DNA of 64,000 nucleotides, from assembly GCF_023336755.1 (NCBI RefSeq), contig NZ_JALZWP010000016.1, forward strand, positions 1 through 64,000, given 5' to 3'. Positions 1 to 8,415 of the stretch are shown one piece after another. The position numbers and the translations under genes are program-made. Below the pieces are notes generated by a model. The model ran no database searches, had not been told where the DNA came from, and saw nothing but the letters and a program-made list of their open reading frames with translations. Positions within the stretch are counted from its first letter, which is position 1, and each line of letters opens with the position of its first letter. This DNA is from Roseinatronobacter domitianus (GTDB taxonomy: Bacteria > Pseudomonadota > Alphaproteobacteria > Rhodobacterales > Rhodobacteraceae).

Positions 1-36
1 CAACGCCCACTTCCGAATAATCCTCAAAAATCCCAT
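1..36 (-). CDS. istA: IS21-type transposase IstA, N-terminal fragment (continues outside window)
   Basis: Only the first 12 codons are inside the window. The minus-strand ATG at 36-34 is preceded by an AGGAG ribosome binding site and reads MGFLRIIRKWAL, which resembles the beginning of IS21 IstA proteins, where an arginine-rich start leads into a helix-turn-helix. The position just inside the terminal repeats fits IstA. In this family IstA is the DDE transposase that acts with the ATPase IstB. The call rests on the context and a short peptide, so the family is likely but the intactness of the gene cannot be judged here. Confidence 0.55.
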   Translation of the reverse strand, partial: MGFLRIIRKWAL

Positions 37-149
37 GTCTATCACTCCTGACGCCCCCGACTGCTTTGCGCAGGGGCAAGGTTGCACATGGGTCAATTCT
101 CAATGACAATTTCTGCTGTTGCCGGGTCAGTTCTCAGTGACAATCAACA
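1..149 (-). mobile_element. Terminal end of an IS21-family insertion sequence (rest lies left of the window)
   Basis: Two imperfect 22-bp direct repeats lie at 90-111 and 124-145; they share the core ggtca(a/g)ttctca(a/g)tgacaat and differ at three positions, with starts 34 bp apart. Read on the minus strand the end begins TGTTGATTGTCACTGAG. Multiple subterminal repeats of about 20 bp and a TG start are typical of IS21-family ends, and the start of a transposase gene follows at the right distance. The element would extend leftward out of the window. The exact boundary is uncertain by a few bases because TTGATTG occurs twice in a row at the junction (about 145-157). Confidence 0.68.
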
Positions 150-150
150 A

Positions 151-924
151 TCAAGGCATCAAGAAGCCGCCGCACGCACGCGCGACAATGTGCGCGAAGA
201 CGTCCCGAACGATCCAGTCGAACCAGAACTCGTCATGGCTGCCCCAGCTCAGAGAGGGCAGGGCTTCGCCGATCAATTGTTCAAGGTGGAAGGACTTAAT
301 CGACACGTTGCAGTGTCGTTTCCACTGCTTGAAGATCCTCACCAGCTTGCGGTGGTTTCCCCGCAACTTGCTGTCCGACTGATCGAGAAGGTTGATCTCG
401 GCCAGTGGATCGACCTGCTTCCAACGACCGCCGTTGTTCGTATCGCATATTATGAGGCCGCGGTCCGCTGCCAAGAACGAAGGGACGACCTCGAGCGTGA
501 TACTGTTGAAGCCCACTATCACGACCTGTCCATCCTGTCGAATGGCGGTCTGCGAATAAGTCGTCCCCGGAACATCTTTAACATGATTCAGAAGCTGCGA
601 CTGTTTGTTGCCGCTGTATTCGTTGAAGCGGTGATAGACATCGACGGGAAGGATGAAACACAGATCGATGTCTGTTGGAGGATTAATGGCCGTGTTCTTA
701 CCCCACGACCCCGCCACGACATAATGGTCAAGAATACTCTCATCCCTGAAGTAACGGTTCAACGATTTGATGACTCCCCGCGCCTTGGTGTTCGCATCCT
801 CAATAGTTCCCGCCTGAAGGGCGAGATTGGTCTGAAGCTCCTTGAAGCGTCGCGTGACATACTGCCATCGCAGCGGCTCAGCGCTGTTGCTTATGAGCGA
901 GGGGGCGAAGCCAAGAGCGTTCAT
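151..924 (-). pseudogene. CD-NTase-like nucleotidyltransferase, apparently 3'-truncated by IS21 insertion
   Basis: The 257-residue product has a polymerase-beta-type nucleotidyltransferase core: GSWGKNT at about 72-78, the metal-binding pair D85/D87 (TDIDLC) and a third acidic residue E145 (TLEVVP). This pattern is shared by CD-NTases, which make cyclic oligonucleotide signals in CBASS anti-phage systems, and by related enzymes. The ATG at 924 follows an AAAGG site. The reading frame stops right at the terminal repeats of the IS21-type element, shortly after a helical segment rich in aromatic residues. Relatives are normally about 290-310 residues with a further C-terminal helix, so the last 40-50 residues are probably lost. 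Any partner effector would have been downstream, beyond the element, and is not visible. The product nucleotide cannot be predicted. A genuine short protein is the alternative. Confidence 0.62.
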
Positions 925-961
925 CTGATCCTTTTCTGATTTATACCCCGGAGAAATTTTG

Positions 962-994
962 CCCCGAATGGGAGGATTTATCCCCCCATTCGGG
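962..994 (-). terminator. Hairpin downstream of nrdJ (weak terminator candidate)
   Basis: CCCGAATGGG (963-972) and CCCATTCGGG (985-994) form a perfect 10-bp stem with a 12-nt loop. It lies between the end of nrdJ and the start of the nucleotidyltransferase, both on the minus strand. The sequence after the stem on that strand is GCAAAATTT, not a clean U-run, so it may be a transcript-end stabiliser rather than an intrinsic terminator. Confidence 0.4.
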
Positions 995-1032
995 AGAAAC
1001 TATCCCCCCAGGGACACATGAGGCTCTCACCC

Positions 1033-4000
1033 TCAGCTACACCCGCTCGTCCCGCCGCAGGTGTTGCATTTCATGCAGGTGCCGTTGCGGACCAGCGTGT
1101 AATTGCCGCACTCGCCGCAGGGGTCGCCCTCGTAGCCTTGCATCTTGGCCTTGGTGCGGGCGTCCAGCGGTGCGACCGACACGCTTTCCACCGAACGTGT
1201 CTGGTAAGCCACGGCGGCAGACCCATCAGAGGCAAACCCCGTCGCCTGACCGCCTTGCAGCACTGTCAGTTCCTGCGGCAGGCGCTTGCGCAGATACCCG
1301 GTCGAGGAAATCTGGCGCAGCACTTCCAACGACCGCGAGGCGGCATCATCCGACGGTTCTGCCACGTTGCGCTGGCCTTCTTTCTCGCCCGCGCCCAGAT
1401 CGTCAAAGGCGGTGCCCGACGGCTTCACATGCGCCAGATCGGTGCGGTCCAGATAGCTGACCGCCAGTTCGCGGAAGATGTAGTCCAGAATGGAGGTCGC
1501 GTTCTTGATGCTGTCATTGCCCTGCACCATGCCCGCCGGTTCAAACCGGGTGAAGGTGAAGGCATCGACGAACTCTTCCAGCGGCACACCGTATTGCAGG
1601 CCGACCGACACGGCGATGGCGAAATTGTTCATCATTGCGCGGAAGCCAGCGCCTTCCTTGTGCATGTCGATGAAGATTTCGCCCAGCTTTCCGTCCTGGT
1701 ATTCGCCGGTGCGCAGGTAAACCTTGTGCCCGCCGACAACCGCTTTCTGGGTATACCCCTTGCGGCGCTCCGGCAGCTTTTCACGGTTCGAGCGGACGAT
1801 CTCTTTGACGATGATCTTCTCGACGATCTTTTCTGCCAGCACCTTGGCTTTTTCGTGCTGTGTGCCGGATTCAAGGATTTCTTCGGCTTCTTCGTCATCC
1901 TCGATCAGCGCGGCGGCCAGAGGCTGCGACAGTTTGGACCCGTCACGATAGAGCGCGTTGGCCTTGATACCCAGCGACCATGACAACTCATAGGCCGCCA
2001 GCGTTTCCTCGATGCTCGCCGAATTCGGCATGTTGATCGTCTTGGAAATCGCGCCAGAGATGAAGCTCTGCGCTGCCGCCATCATATGGATGTGGCTGTC
2101 CACCGACAGGTAGCGCTTGCCGGTCTTGCCGCAGGGGTTCGCGCAGTCGAACACGCCGTAATGCTCAGTTTTCAGATGCGGTGCATTTTCCAGCGTCATC
2201 GTGCCGCAGACATGGTCATTGGCGGCCTCAACCTGCGCCTTGGTAAAGCCCAAGTGCCGCAGCAGGTCGAAGCTGGGGTTGTTCAGCTCTGCCGCCGGAA
2301 TGCCGAGTGTTTCGCGGCAGAATTCTTCGCCCAGCGTCCACTGGTTGAACACGAAGCGGATATCGAAGGCAGAGGGCAGGGCCGCTTCGACCTTCTTGAT
2401 CTCTTCGGGGCCAAAGCCGTGGCCGATCAGGCTGGTGTGGTTGATGCCGGGCGCCTGACCAAGGCTACCGTGACCGACTGCATGGGCGATGATCTCACCA
2501 ATCTGCGCTTCCCCATAGCCCAACTTGCGCAGAGCGGCGGGAACCGACTGGTTGATGATCTTGAAATACCCGCCACCGGCCAGCTTCTTGAACTTCACCA
2601 GCGCGAAGTCCGGTTCAATGCCGGTGGTGTCGCAATCCATGACCAGACCGATCGTGCCGGTGGGCGCGATGACGGTGGCTTGGGCGTTGCGGTAGCCATG
2701 GGCCTCGCCCAGTTGCAGCGCCTCATCCCACGCCGCGCGGGCCAGATCGACCAAGCGGCTGTCGGGGCAACCAGCGGCATCCAGCGCCACCGGGGCGACA
2801 TTCACGCCCTCATAGTCGGTGGCGGCATAGGCGGCGCGGCGGTGGTTGCGGATCACGCGCAGCATGTGGTCGGCGTTCTTCTTGTAGCCGGGGAAAGCGC
2901 CCAGTTCGGCGGCCATTTCGGCGGATGTCGCGTAGCTGACACCGGTCATGATCGCGGTCAGTGCGCCAGCCAAGGCGCGGCCCTCAACGCTGTCATAGCC
3001 GTAGCCCATGTTCATCAGCAAGCCGCCAATGTTGGCATAGCCCAGCCCCAAAGTGCGGAACTCGTAGGACCGCTGCGCGATTTCCTTGGACGGGAACTGC
3101 GCCATCATCACGCTGATTTCCAGCGTGATCGTCCACAAACGAGAGGCGTGCATATAGGCTTCGGCATCGAACCGAGTGCCGTCGTAGAATTTCAGCAGGT
3201 TCATGGAGGCCAAGTTACAGGCCGTGTCATCCAGGAACATGTATTCCGAGCAGGGGTTGGACCCACGGATCGCGCCATCTGCGGGGCAGGTGTGCCATGC
3301 GTTCACGGTGTCATGGAACTGGATGCCGGGATCGGCGCAGGCCCAGGCCGCATGCCCGACTTGGTCCCAAAGTTCGCGTGCGCGGACGGTCTTGGCAACC
3401 GTGCCATCGGTGCGGCGCAGCAATTCCCAATCGGAATCGTCCTTCACGGCCTTCAGGAAAGCATCTGTCACGCGGACCGAGTTGTTCGAATTCTGGCCCG
3501 ACACGGAAATATACGCTTCCGAATCCCAGTCCGTATCATAGGTCGGGAACTCGATGCTGTCATACCCCTGCTTTGCATATTGCAAAATGCGGGCGGTGTA
3601 GGTTTCCGGGATCATCGCCTGTTTCGCGGCCTTGATCGCGGCTTTCAGGCTGGGGTTTTTTGCCGGGTCAACGGCATCCTCTGTGCTGCCATCCCATGCC
3701 CGGATCGCGCCGAAAATATCGTTCAGGCGCGCTGAGTGCAGTTTGGAGCCGGCAACAAGAGAGGCGACCTTCTGTTCTTCGATCACCTTCCAGTTGATGA
3801 ATTCCTCGACATCGGGATGGTCCATGTCGCAGATGACCATCTTGGCCGCGCGGCGCGTGGTCCCGCCCGACTTGATCGCGCCAGCGGCCCGATCACCAAT
3901 TTTCAAGAAACCCATCAACCCAGAGGATTTACCGCCGCCCGACAGTTTCTCGCCTTCTCCACGCAGCGAGCTGAAATTGGTCCCGGTGCCGGAACCATAT

Positions 4001-4677
4001 TTGAACAGGCGCGCTTCGCGCACCCAAAGATCCATAATGCCGCCATCGTTGACCAGGTCATCCGAGACAGACTGGATGAAACAGGCATGCGGCTGCGGGT
4101 GTTCGTAGCTGGATTTTGACTTCACCAGCTTGTGGGTGAACGGGTCGACGTAGAAGTGACCTTGGCTTGGCCCGTCGATGCCGTAAGCCCAATGCAGCCC
4201 GGTGTTGAACCATTGGGGGCTGTTCGGCGCGGCCATCTGTGCGGCCAGCATGAAGCGCATTTCGTCGAAATAGGCGCGGGCGTCTTCCTCGGTGGCGAAA
4301 TACTGACCTTTCCAGCCCCAGTAGCACCATGCACCGGCCAGACGGTCAAACACCTGCTTCGCGCTCGATTCGCCGATGTAGCGCTCATCCTCTGGCAGGT
4401 CCTTCAGCGCATCCAGATCTGCGGTCGAGCGCCACAGAAATTCCGGCACGCCCTTTTCGGCCACAGGCTTCAAGCGCGCGGGAACGCCTGCCTTGCGAAA
4501 GTATTTCTGGGCGATCACGTCAGATGCGACCTGGCTCCAGCTTTTGGGCACTTCGACCGCGTCATTGCGGAACACAACCGTGCCATCCGGGTTGCGAATC
4601 TCGGAAACCGTGGTCGTGAACTCCAGCGCCGCATAAGCGTCTGCGGATGCCGTGGTGAAATGCCGTTCGATTTTCAT
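1033..4677 (-). CDS. nrdJ: Vitamin B12-dependent (class II) ribonucleoside-diphosphate reductase NrdJ
   Basis: The 1214-residue protein reduces ribonucleotides to deoxyribonucleotides using adenosylcobalamin to generate the active-site thiyl radical, so it works with or without oxygen. Visible are the barrel segment with [18 protein letters not shown], a second cysteine region ([13 protein letters not shown]), and a cysteine-rich C-terminal tail with CGECGNY and CMKCNTCGG, which shuttles reducing equivalents and may bind metal. The length fits the long NrdJ form of alphaproteobacteria. The ATG at 4677 has a GGGG-type site 10-15 nt upstream. The gene is divergent from the ligase cassette, and its 440-bp upstream region holds candidate NrdR boxes and a structured leader. 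No class I (nrdAB) genes are in the window. Confidence 0.97.
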   Translation of the reverse strand: MKIERHFTTASADAYAALEFTTTVSEIRNPDGTVVFRNDAVEVPKSWSQVASDVIAQKYFRKAGVPARLKPVAEKGVPEFLWRSTADLDALKDLPEDERYIGESSAKQVFDRLAGAWCYWGWKGQYFATEEDARAYFDEMRFMLAAQMAAPNSPQWFNTGLHWAYGIDGPSQGHFYVDPFTHKLVKSKSSYEHPQPHACFIQSVSDDLVNDGGIMDLWVREARLFKYGSGTGTNFSSLRGEGEKLSGGGKSSGLMGFLKIGDRAAGAIKSGGTTRRAAKMVICDMDHPDVEEFINWKVIEEQKVASLVAGSKLHSARLNDIFGAIRAWDGSTEDAVDPAKNPSLKAAIKAAKQAMIPETYTARILQYAKQGYDSIEFPTYDTDWDSEAYISVSGQNSNNSVRVTDAFLKAVKDDSDWELLRRTDGTVAKTVRARELWDQVGHAAWACADPGIQFHDTVNAWHTCPADGAIRGSNPCSEYMFLDDTACNLASMNLLKFYDGTRFDAEAYMHASRLWTITLEISVMMAQFPSKEIAQRSYEFRTLGLGYANIGGLLMNMGYGYDSVEGRALAGALTAIMTGVSYATSAEMAAELGAFPGYKKNADHMLRVIRNHRRAAYAATDYEGVNVAPVALDAAGCPDSRLVDLARAAWDEALQLGEAHGYRNAQATVIAPTGTIGLVMDCDTTGIEPDFALVKFKKLAGGGYFKIINQSVPAALRKLGYGEAQIGEIIAHAVGHGSLGQAPGINHTSLIGHGFGPEEIKKVEAALPSAFDIRFVFNQWTLGEEFCRETLGIPAAELNNPSFDLLRHLGFTKAQVEAANDHVCGTMTLENAPHLKTEHYGVFDCANPCGKTGKRYLSVDSHIHMMAAAQSFISGAISKTINMPNSASIEETLAAYELSWSLGIKANALYRDGSKLSQPLAAALIEDDEEAEEILESGTQHEKAKVLAEKIVEKIIVKEIVRSNREKLPERRKGYTQKAVVGGHKVYLRTGEYQDGKLGEIFIDMHKEGAGFRAMMNNFAIAVSVGLQYGVPLEEFVDAFTFTRFEPAGMVQGNDSIKNATSILDYIFRELAVSYLDRTDLAHVKPSGTAFDDLGAGEKEGQRNVAEPSDDAASRSLEVLRQISSTGYLRKRLPQELTVLQGGQATGFASDGSAAVAYQTRSVESVSVAPLDARTKAKMQGYEGDPCGECGNYTLVRNGTCMKCNTCGGTSGCS

Positions 4678-4707
4678 GTGCCTGTTGCCCCTGACTGCGT
4701 TGGTTGT

Positions 4708-4831
4708 GCGCCGGTGTGGCGCGGTCGGTCATCTGCTGAACAGGGCATGCATCATCGGCTGCGCAATGCAGGCGTCCGGCGTTTTCACACCGGGCGTTTT
4801 CCAATATGCTGTTTCCCCTGTCCCAACGCCC
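4708..4831 (-). promoter_or_regulatory. Structured 5' leader of nrdJ with mutually exclusive helices (possible cis-regulatory RNA)
   Basis: On the minus-strand transcript several helices can form: a 7-bp pairing of 4825-4831 with 4792-4798 (GGGCGTT/AACGCCC); a hairpin 4790-4796 with 4773-4779 (one mismatch) that reuses the same bases; a small stem 4768-4771/4759-4762; and a start-proximal stem 4718-4722/4708-4712 (GCGCC/GGCGC). The first two cannot coexist, which is switch-like. I looked for the conserved cobalamin riboswitch B12 box and do not find a convincing match. It could be an nrdJ-specific leader motif or chance pairing in GC-rich DNA. Confidence 0.35.
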
Positions 4832-4849
4832 ACCCGCGCTTCATGTCGC

Positions 4850-4897
4850 TTACTAGATGTAGTGGGCATCGTGCTGACTGAACACAAAGTGACGTAT
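4850..4897. promoter_or_regulatory. Tandem NrdR-box candidates in the nrdJ promoter
   Basis: Two 16-bp sites, TTACTAGATGTAGTGG (4850-4865) and ACACAAAGTGACGTAT (4882-4897), match 11 and 10 positions of the NrdR consensus ACACWATATATWGTGT. Their starts are 32 bp apart, about three helical turns, the usual spacing for NrdR pairs. A minus-strand TTGACG (-35 like, 4910-4915) lies just upstream. NrdR is the ATP/dATP-sensing repressor of ribonucleotide reductase genes. The second site is the weaker half. The rest of the 4678-5118 intergenic region holds the leader RNA and the divergent ligase-cassette promoter. Confidence 0.45.
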
Positions 4898-5118
4898 TTT
4901 GCCGGGTCGCGTCAACGGAAAAATTACGCTTTTGTGAGTGTATTTTTGCTTGACTGTCCCAAGCCGTTGCAGGGCTTTGGAAAGACTCGGAAAAACCCCA
5001 AATCGCGCTGTTGCACGGGTGCAACCAATGCTGATCCGTTCGGTGTATTGCGCAACATCTGGGCGTGGCGGTCATCTGTGCTACACTCCGTGGTGCAACC
5101 ACGACTCGCGCAACACAC

Positions 5119-6120
5119 ATGACCGTCACACCGCTTATCACCCGCCCAGAGGGGCTGTATTGCCCGGCGGGCGACTTCCACATCGACCCCGTGCGCCCGG
5201 TGGCGCGGGCGCTGATTACGCATGGCCACGCTGACCATGCCCGTGCGGGGCATGGCGCGGTGCTGGCCACCGCGCAGACACTGGATATCATGGCGCTGCG
5301 CTATGGAGAGGGGTTCACGCAATCGCGGCAGGTGGCTGATGGACAGGTCCGAATCGGGGATGTGACGGTCAGTTTCCATCCGGCGGGGCATGTGCTGGGG
5401 TCCGCCCAGATCAAAGTCGCAGGCGTGGGGCCAAGCGTGGTTGTGACCGGCGACTACGCGCGCCAGCCGAATGCCGCCTGTGCGCCTTGGGAACCCGTGC
5501 CTTGCGACATCTTCGTGACCGAGGCGACCTTCGCGCTGCCGGTCTTTCGCCACCCTGATCCGTTGGCGGAAATCGGAAAATTGCTGGCCTCTGTCGCAGC
5601 CTTTCCCGACCGCGCGCATCTGGTGGGCGCCTATGCCTTGGGCAAGGCGCAGCGGGTCATCATGCTATTGCGTCAGGCGGGCTATGACGCGCCGATCTAC
5701 ATTCATGGCGCGCTGCAAAAGCTGTGCGACTACCACCTGTCCCAAGGCGTGCCCTTGGGCGATTTGCGCCCCGCCACCGTCGCACGCGGCAAAAAAGGCG
5801 ATTTCGCGGGCGCGATCATTATTGCCCCGCCCTCTGCCTTTGCCGCGACATGGGCGCAGCGATTCCCCGACCCGGTGATCTGCTTTGCCAGTGGCTGGAT
5901 GATGGTGCGGGCGCGTGCGCGCCAACGCGGCGTGGAACTGCCGCTGGTCATCTCGGACCATGTGGACTGGCCGGAACTGACCGCGACAATCACCGAATTG
6001 AACCCGTCGGAAACATGGGTCACGCATGGCCGCGAGGATGCGATCCTGCGTTGGTGCGCGCTCCAAGGTCGGGTTGCCCGGCCCTTGCGGCTGGTCGGAT
6101 ACGAGGATGAACCCGAATGA
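5119..6120 (+). CDS. Ligase-associated DNA damage response exonuclease (metallo-beta-lactamase fold)
   Basis: The 333-residue protein has the MBL metal-binding signature THGHADHAR at about residues 32-40 (HxHxDH) and a further region with GDYARQP. It belongs to the DNA-ligase-associated MBL/beta-CASP-like exonuclease family (related in fold to the SNM1/CPSF73 nucleases), which is found with an ATP-dependent ligase, a DEXH helicase and the phosphoesterase PdeM. The frame opens earlier (ATG at 5065), but the conserved start MTVTPLITRPEGLYCPAG is at 5119. There is no clear Shine-Dalgarno; a TACACT -10-like box at 5082-5087 would give a very short leader. The stop overlaps the ligase start (ATGA at 6117-6120), showing translational coupling. 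Confidence 0.9.
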   Translation: MTVTPLITRPEGLYCPAGDFHIDPVRPVARALITHGHADHARAGHGAVLATAQTLDIMALRYGEGFTQSRQVADGQVRIGDVTVSFHPAGHVLGSAQIKVAGVGPSVVVTGDYARQPNAACAPWEPVPCDIFVTEATFALPVFRHPDPLAEIGKLLASVAAFPDRAHLVGAYALGKAQRVIMLLRQAGYDAPIYIHGALQKLCDYHLSQGVPLGDLRPATVARGKKGDFAGAIIIAPPSAFAATWAQRFPDPVICFASGWMMVRARARQRGVELPLVISDHVDWPELTATITELNPSETWVTHGREDAILRWCALQGRVARPLRLVGYEDEPE

Positions 6121-7682
6121 TCGGCGCGTTTGCAGAGCTGTTGGAACGGCTGGCCTTTACCCCGCAGCGCAACCGCAAGCTGGACCACCTGCGCCAGTTT
6201 TTCGCGGCACAGCCTGACCCTGAACGCGGGCTGGCACTGGCCGCGCTGACCGGTGATCTGGGGTTGCGCGCGGTCACGCCATCACTGTTGCGCGGGTTGG
6301 CGAGCGACCGGTTGGACCCAGAGCTATTCGCCATCAGCTACGATTTTGTGGGCGATCTGGCGGAAACCATCGCGCTCGCGTGGCCCGATGCCGTGCCGGG
6401 GCCGGAGGTGCCCTTGTCCGAACTGGTGGCGGAATTGCAAGACACGCCAAAGGCGCGCTTGCCCGGCGCGATCGCCGGGCGGTTGGACGCGCTTGGCCCC
6501 TCGCAGCGCTACGCCTATTTGAAGCTGGCCACGGGCGGCTTGCGTGTGGGTGTCTCGGCGCGTCTAGCGCGGCAGGCGGTGGCCGATTTCGGCGCGCTGG
6601 CCTTGGCCGAGGTCGAAGAGCTTTGGCACGGGCTGACCCCGCCTTATGCCGCGTTATTCGCATGGGCTGAAGGTGCGCCAAAACCAATCTCCGCCGCGCG
6701 CGCACCGTTCCGGCCTGTCATGCTGTCGACGGCGATTGATTTGGAGGGTTTGCAGGCGCTGGACCCCGCCGATCACGTCGCCGAATGGAAATGGGACGGT
6801 ATCCGCGTGCAGGCGGTGGCGGATCAAGGCGCGCGCAGGCTTTATTCCCGCACGGGTGATGATATCTCGGGCGCGTTCCCCGACTTGCTGGCGGCGCTGG
6901 ATTTCGAGGGCGTCATCGACGGTGAATTGCTGGTGCGCCGCGGCGATGTGGTCGCACCCTTCAACGAATTGCAAACCCGGCTGGGCCGCAAATCCCCCAG
7001 CGCCAAGCTGCAAGCCAGCCATCCGGCCGCCTTGCGCGCCTATGACCTGCTGTTATGGGGCGAGCGCGATTTGCGGGGCGAAAGCTTCGCCACCCGCCGC
7101 GCGGCACTGGAACAGGCTGTGGTGGGACTGGACACGGCGCGCGTGGACCTGTCGGCGCTGCTGCCCTTCAGCACATGGGATGACTTGGCGCAGTTGCGCG
7201 CCGACCCGCCTGACGCGGTCATTGAAGGGGTGATGATTAAGCACCGTGCCAGCCCCTATCTAGGCGGGCGGATCAAGGGCCATTGGTTCAAATGGAAGCG
7301 CGACCCGATGCGGGTGGATGCAGTGTTGCTTTATGCGCAAAGGGGCCATGGCAAACGGTCGGGGTATTATTCCGATTTCACCTTCGGGGTATGGGATGGG
7401 GGCGCCCTGGTGCCGGTGGGCAAGGCCTATTTCGGCTTTACCGATGCCGAGTTGAAAGAGCTGGACCGCTTCGTGCGCAATAACACGGTGGAGCGTTTCG
7501 GGCCTGTGCGCGCGGTTGCGCCCAAGATGGTGGTGGAAGTCGCGTTCGAGGGGCTGAATCGCTCGCCGCGCCACAAATCCGGGGTGGCGATGCGGTTCCC
7601 GCGTATCGCGCGCATACGGGCGGACAAGCCTGCGGGTGAGGCGGATACGCTTGAGAGTTTGCGCGCGTTTTTGTCCAACTGA
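6117..7682 (+). CDS. ATP-dependent DNA ligase (cisplatin/ligase-cassette type)
   Basis: The 521-residue enzyme seals nicks in DNA through a lysine-AMP intermediate. Motif I is EWKWDGIRV, with the adenylated lysine at about residue 225; motif III/IV regions follow (FEGVIDGELLV, EGVMIKHR), as does the OB-fold segment with WFKWKRDPM (motif V) and a C-terminal FEGLNRSPRHKSG (motif VI like). A 200-residue N-terminal DNA-binding domain precedes the core. This is a second ligase distinct from NAD-dependent LigA and is the hub of the four-gene DNA damage cassette found here. It is coupled to the upstream exonuclease and converges with pdeM and the helicase. Confidence 0.95.
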   Translation: MIGAFAELLERLAFTPQRNRKLDHLRQFFAAQPDPERGLALAALTGDLGLRAVTPSLLRGLASDRLDPELFAISYDFVGDLAETIALAWPDAVPGPEVPLSELVAELQDTPKARLPGAIAGRLDALGPSQRYAYLKLATGGLRVGVSARLARQAVADFGALALAEVEELWHGLTPPYAALFAWAEGAPKPISAARAPFRPVMLSTAIDLEGLQALDPADHVAEWKWDGIRVQAVADQGARRLYSRTGDDISGAFPDLLAALDFEGVIDGELLVRRGDVVAPFNELQTRLGRKSPSAKLQASHPAALRAYDLLLWGERDLRGESFATRRAALEQAVVGLDTARVDLSALLPFSTWDDLAQLRADPPDAVIEGVMIKHRASPYLGGRIKGHWFKWKRDPMRVDAVLLYAQRGHGKRSGYYSDFTFGVWDGGALVPVGKAYFGFTDAELKELDRFVRNNTVERFGPVRAVAPKMVVEVAFEGLNRSPRHKSGVAMRFPRIARIRADKPAGEADTLESLRAFLSN

Positions 7683-7691
7683 TCCAGCGGA

Positions 7692-7789
7692 GCGCGCGTT
7701 CCGCGCGCACGTCATGTTCTGGTTATTGGGGGGCGTTGCCCCCCGAGCGCTGGCGCGCTCTCCCCCCAGGATATTTGTGCAAGGATGAA
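7692..7789. repeat. Dispersed 3'-end element, copy A: hairpins plus CCCCCCAGGATATTTGTGCAAGGATGAA tail motif
   Basis: Three adjacent hairpins (7692-7708, 7728-7744 with GGGGGGC/GCCCCCC arms, and 7745-7760 with GAGCGC/GCGCTC arms) are followed by a conserved tail at 7762-7789 centred on ATATTTGTGCAAGGATG. The same two-hairpin-plus-tail layout recurs at 59061-59119 and, inverted, at 39513-39573; a diverged tail without the hairpins is at 52613-52645. Here the element lies between the convergent ligase and pdeM genes and runs into the pdeM 3' end. It probably serves as a bidirectional transcript end. Confidence 0.65.
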
Positions 7790-8415
7790 CCCAGCGGCAG
7801 TGGAACCATTCGTGTTCGTTTGCCGGTGGTGATAGCGCAGCCGTCGGGGATGAGGGTTGCCAGCGCCGGATGATCGGCATCGAGCCCGCCGGTATAAGCG
7901 CCGTAAGCAGGCAGAATCAGATGTGCTGTCCCAATCAGGAAAGCGGGCAGGCGGCGACCAGCCAGTGTTATCTTGGGGTGGTAGTGGCCCGAGATGTCGG
8001 GGCCGTTGCCTGCGATGTGGCGCAGGGTCAGGCCGTTTAGGGTCAGGGCGGTTTGGCCCGGTGCCTGCGGGTCGTGGTTGCCGGTGATCCAGATGCAGTC
8101 ATGCCGGGCCGTGATCTGGTCGAGCGTCGCGCGTGCCAAAGGGCCAAGCGCGTCTTGGGCAGCGTCATCATCGAACGTGTCGCCCAAGGCGATAAGGCGG
8201 CGCGTGCTGGTGATGCGCAGGTCGGTGGTCAGTCGGGCAAGCGTGGCTTGCGATTCGTAGGGCGGCAGTAGCGCACCGCCGCGCCGGGCCATACGCTCGG
8301 ATTTGCCCAAGTGCAGATCGGCCACAAGAAGGGCGTCTTGCGCGGGCCAGTGCAGCGCACCGGTGGGAAGTGCGACGAGATGCTGGCCGTGGAAGGTGAA
8401 GCTGGTGGCGGTCAT
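7723..8415 (-). CDS. pdeM: Ligase-associated DNA damage response endonuclease PdeM (calcineurin-like phosphoesterase)
   Basis: The 230-residue protein has the metallophosphoesterase motifs DLHLGK (about 33-38), GDTFDD (about 78-83), GNHD (about 111-114) and a histidine pair in GHYHP (about 142-146), which bind a dinuclear metal centre. Family members travel with an ATP-dependent ligase, an MBL exonuclease and a DEXH helicase. The start at 8415 overlaps the helicase stop by 4 nt. The last 20 or so residues (from about GSSLHKY onward) are encoded by the dispersed hairpin/tail repeat and are rich in Gly, Arg and Gln. The conserved domain appears to end before that, so the natural C-terminus has probably been replaced or extended. 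Confidence 0.9.
   Translation of the reverse strand: MTATSFTFHGQHLVALPTGALHWPAQDALLVADLHLGKSERMARRGGALLPPYESQATLARLTTDLRITSTRRLIALGDTFDDDAAQDALGPLARATLDQITARHDCIWITGNHDPQAPGQTALTLNGLTLRHIAGNGPDISGHYHPKITLAGRRLPAFLIGTAHLILPAYGAYTGGLDADHPALATLIPDGCAITTGKRTRMVPLPLGSSLHKYPGGRARQRSGGNAPQ

Noticed and set aside
82-939. A 285-codon plus-strand frame opposite the CD-NTase-like gene
   Set aside because: The minus strand encodes a recognisable nucleotidyltransferase with catalytic motifs; the plus frame also runs through the IS21 terminal repeats and has no features.
2086-3735. A 549-codon plus-strand frame opposite nrdJ
   Set aside because: It is antisense to a clearly conserved 1214-residue protein and has no domain or ribosome binding site.
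4740-4831. Cobalamin riboswitch upstream of nrdJ
   Set aside because: A loose resemblance (GGGGAA ... CGGTG ... CCGG) is present, but the conserved B12 box GCCCCCGCAACTG-type core is missing. A covariance-model search would be decisive.
5010-5103. Small palindromes between nrdJ and the exonuclease gene (GTTGCA/TGCAAC at 5010-5025 and CGTGGT/ACCACG at 5089-5103)
   Set aside because: The arms are only 6 bp and no known operator pattern fits, so chance is likely in GC-rich DNA.
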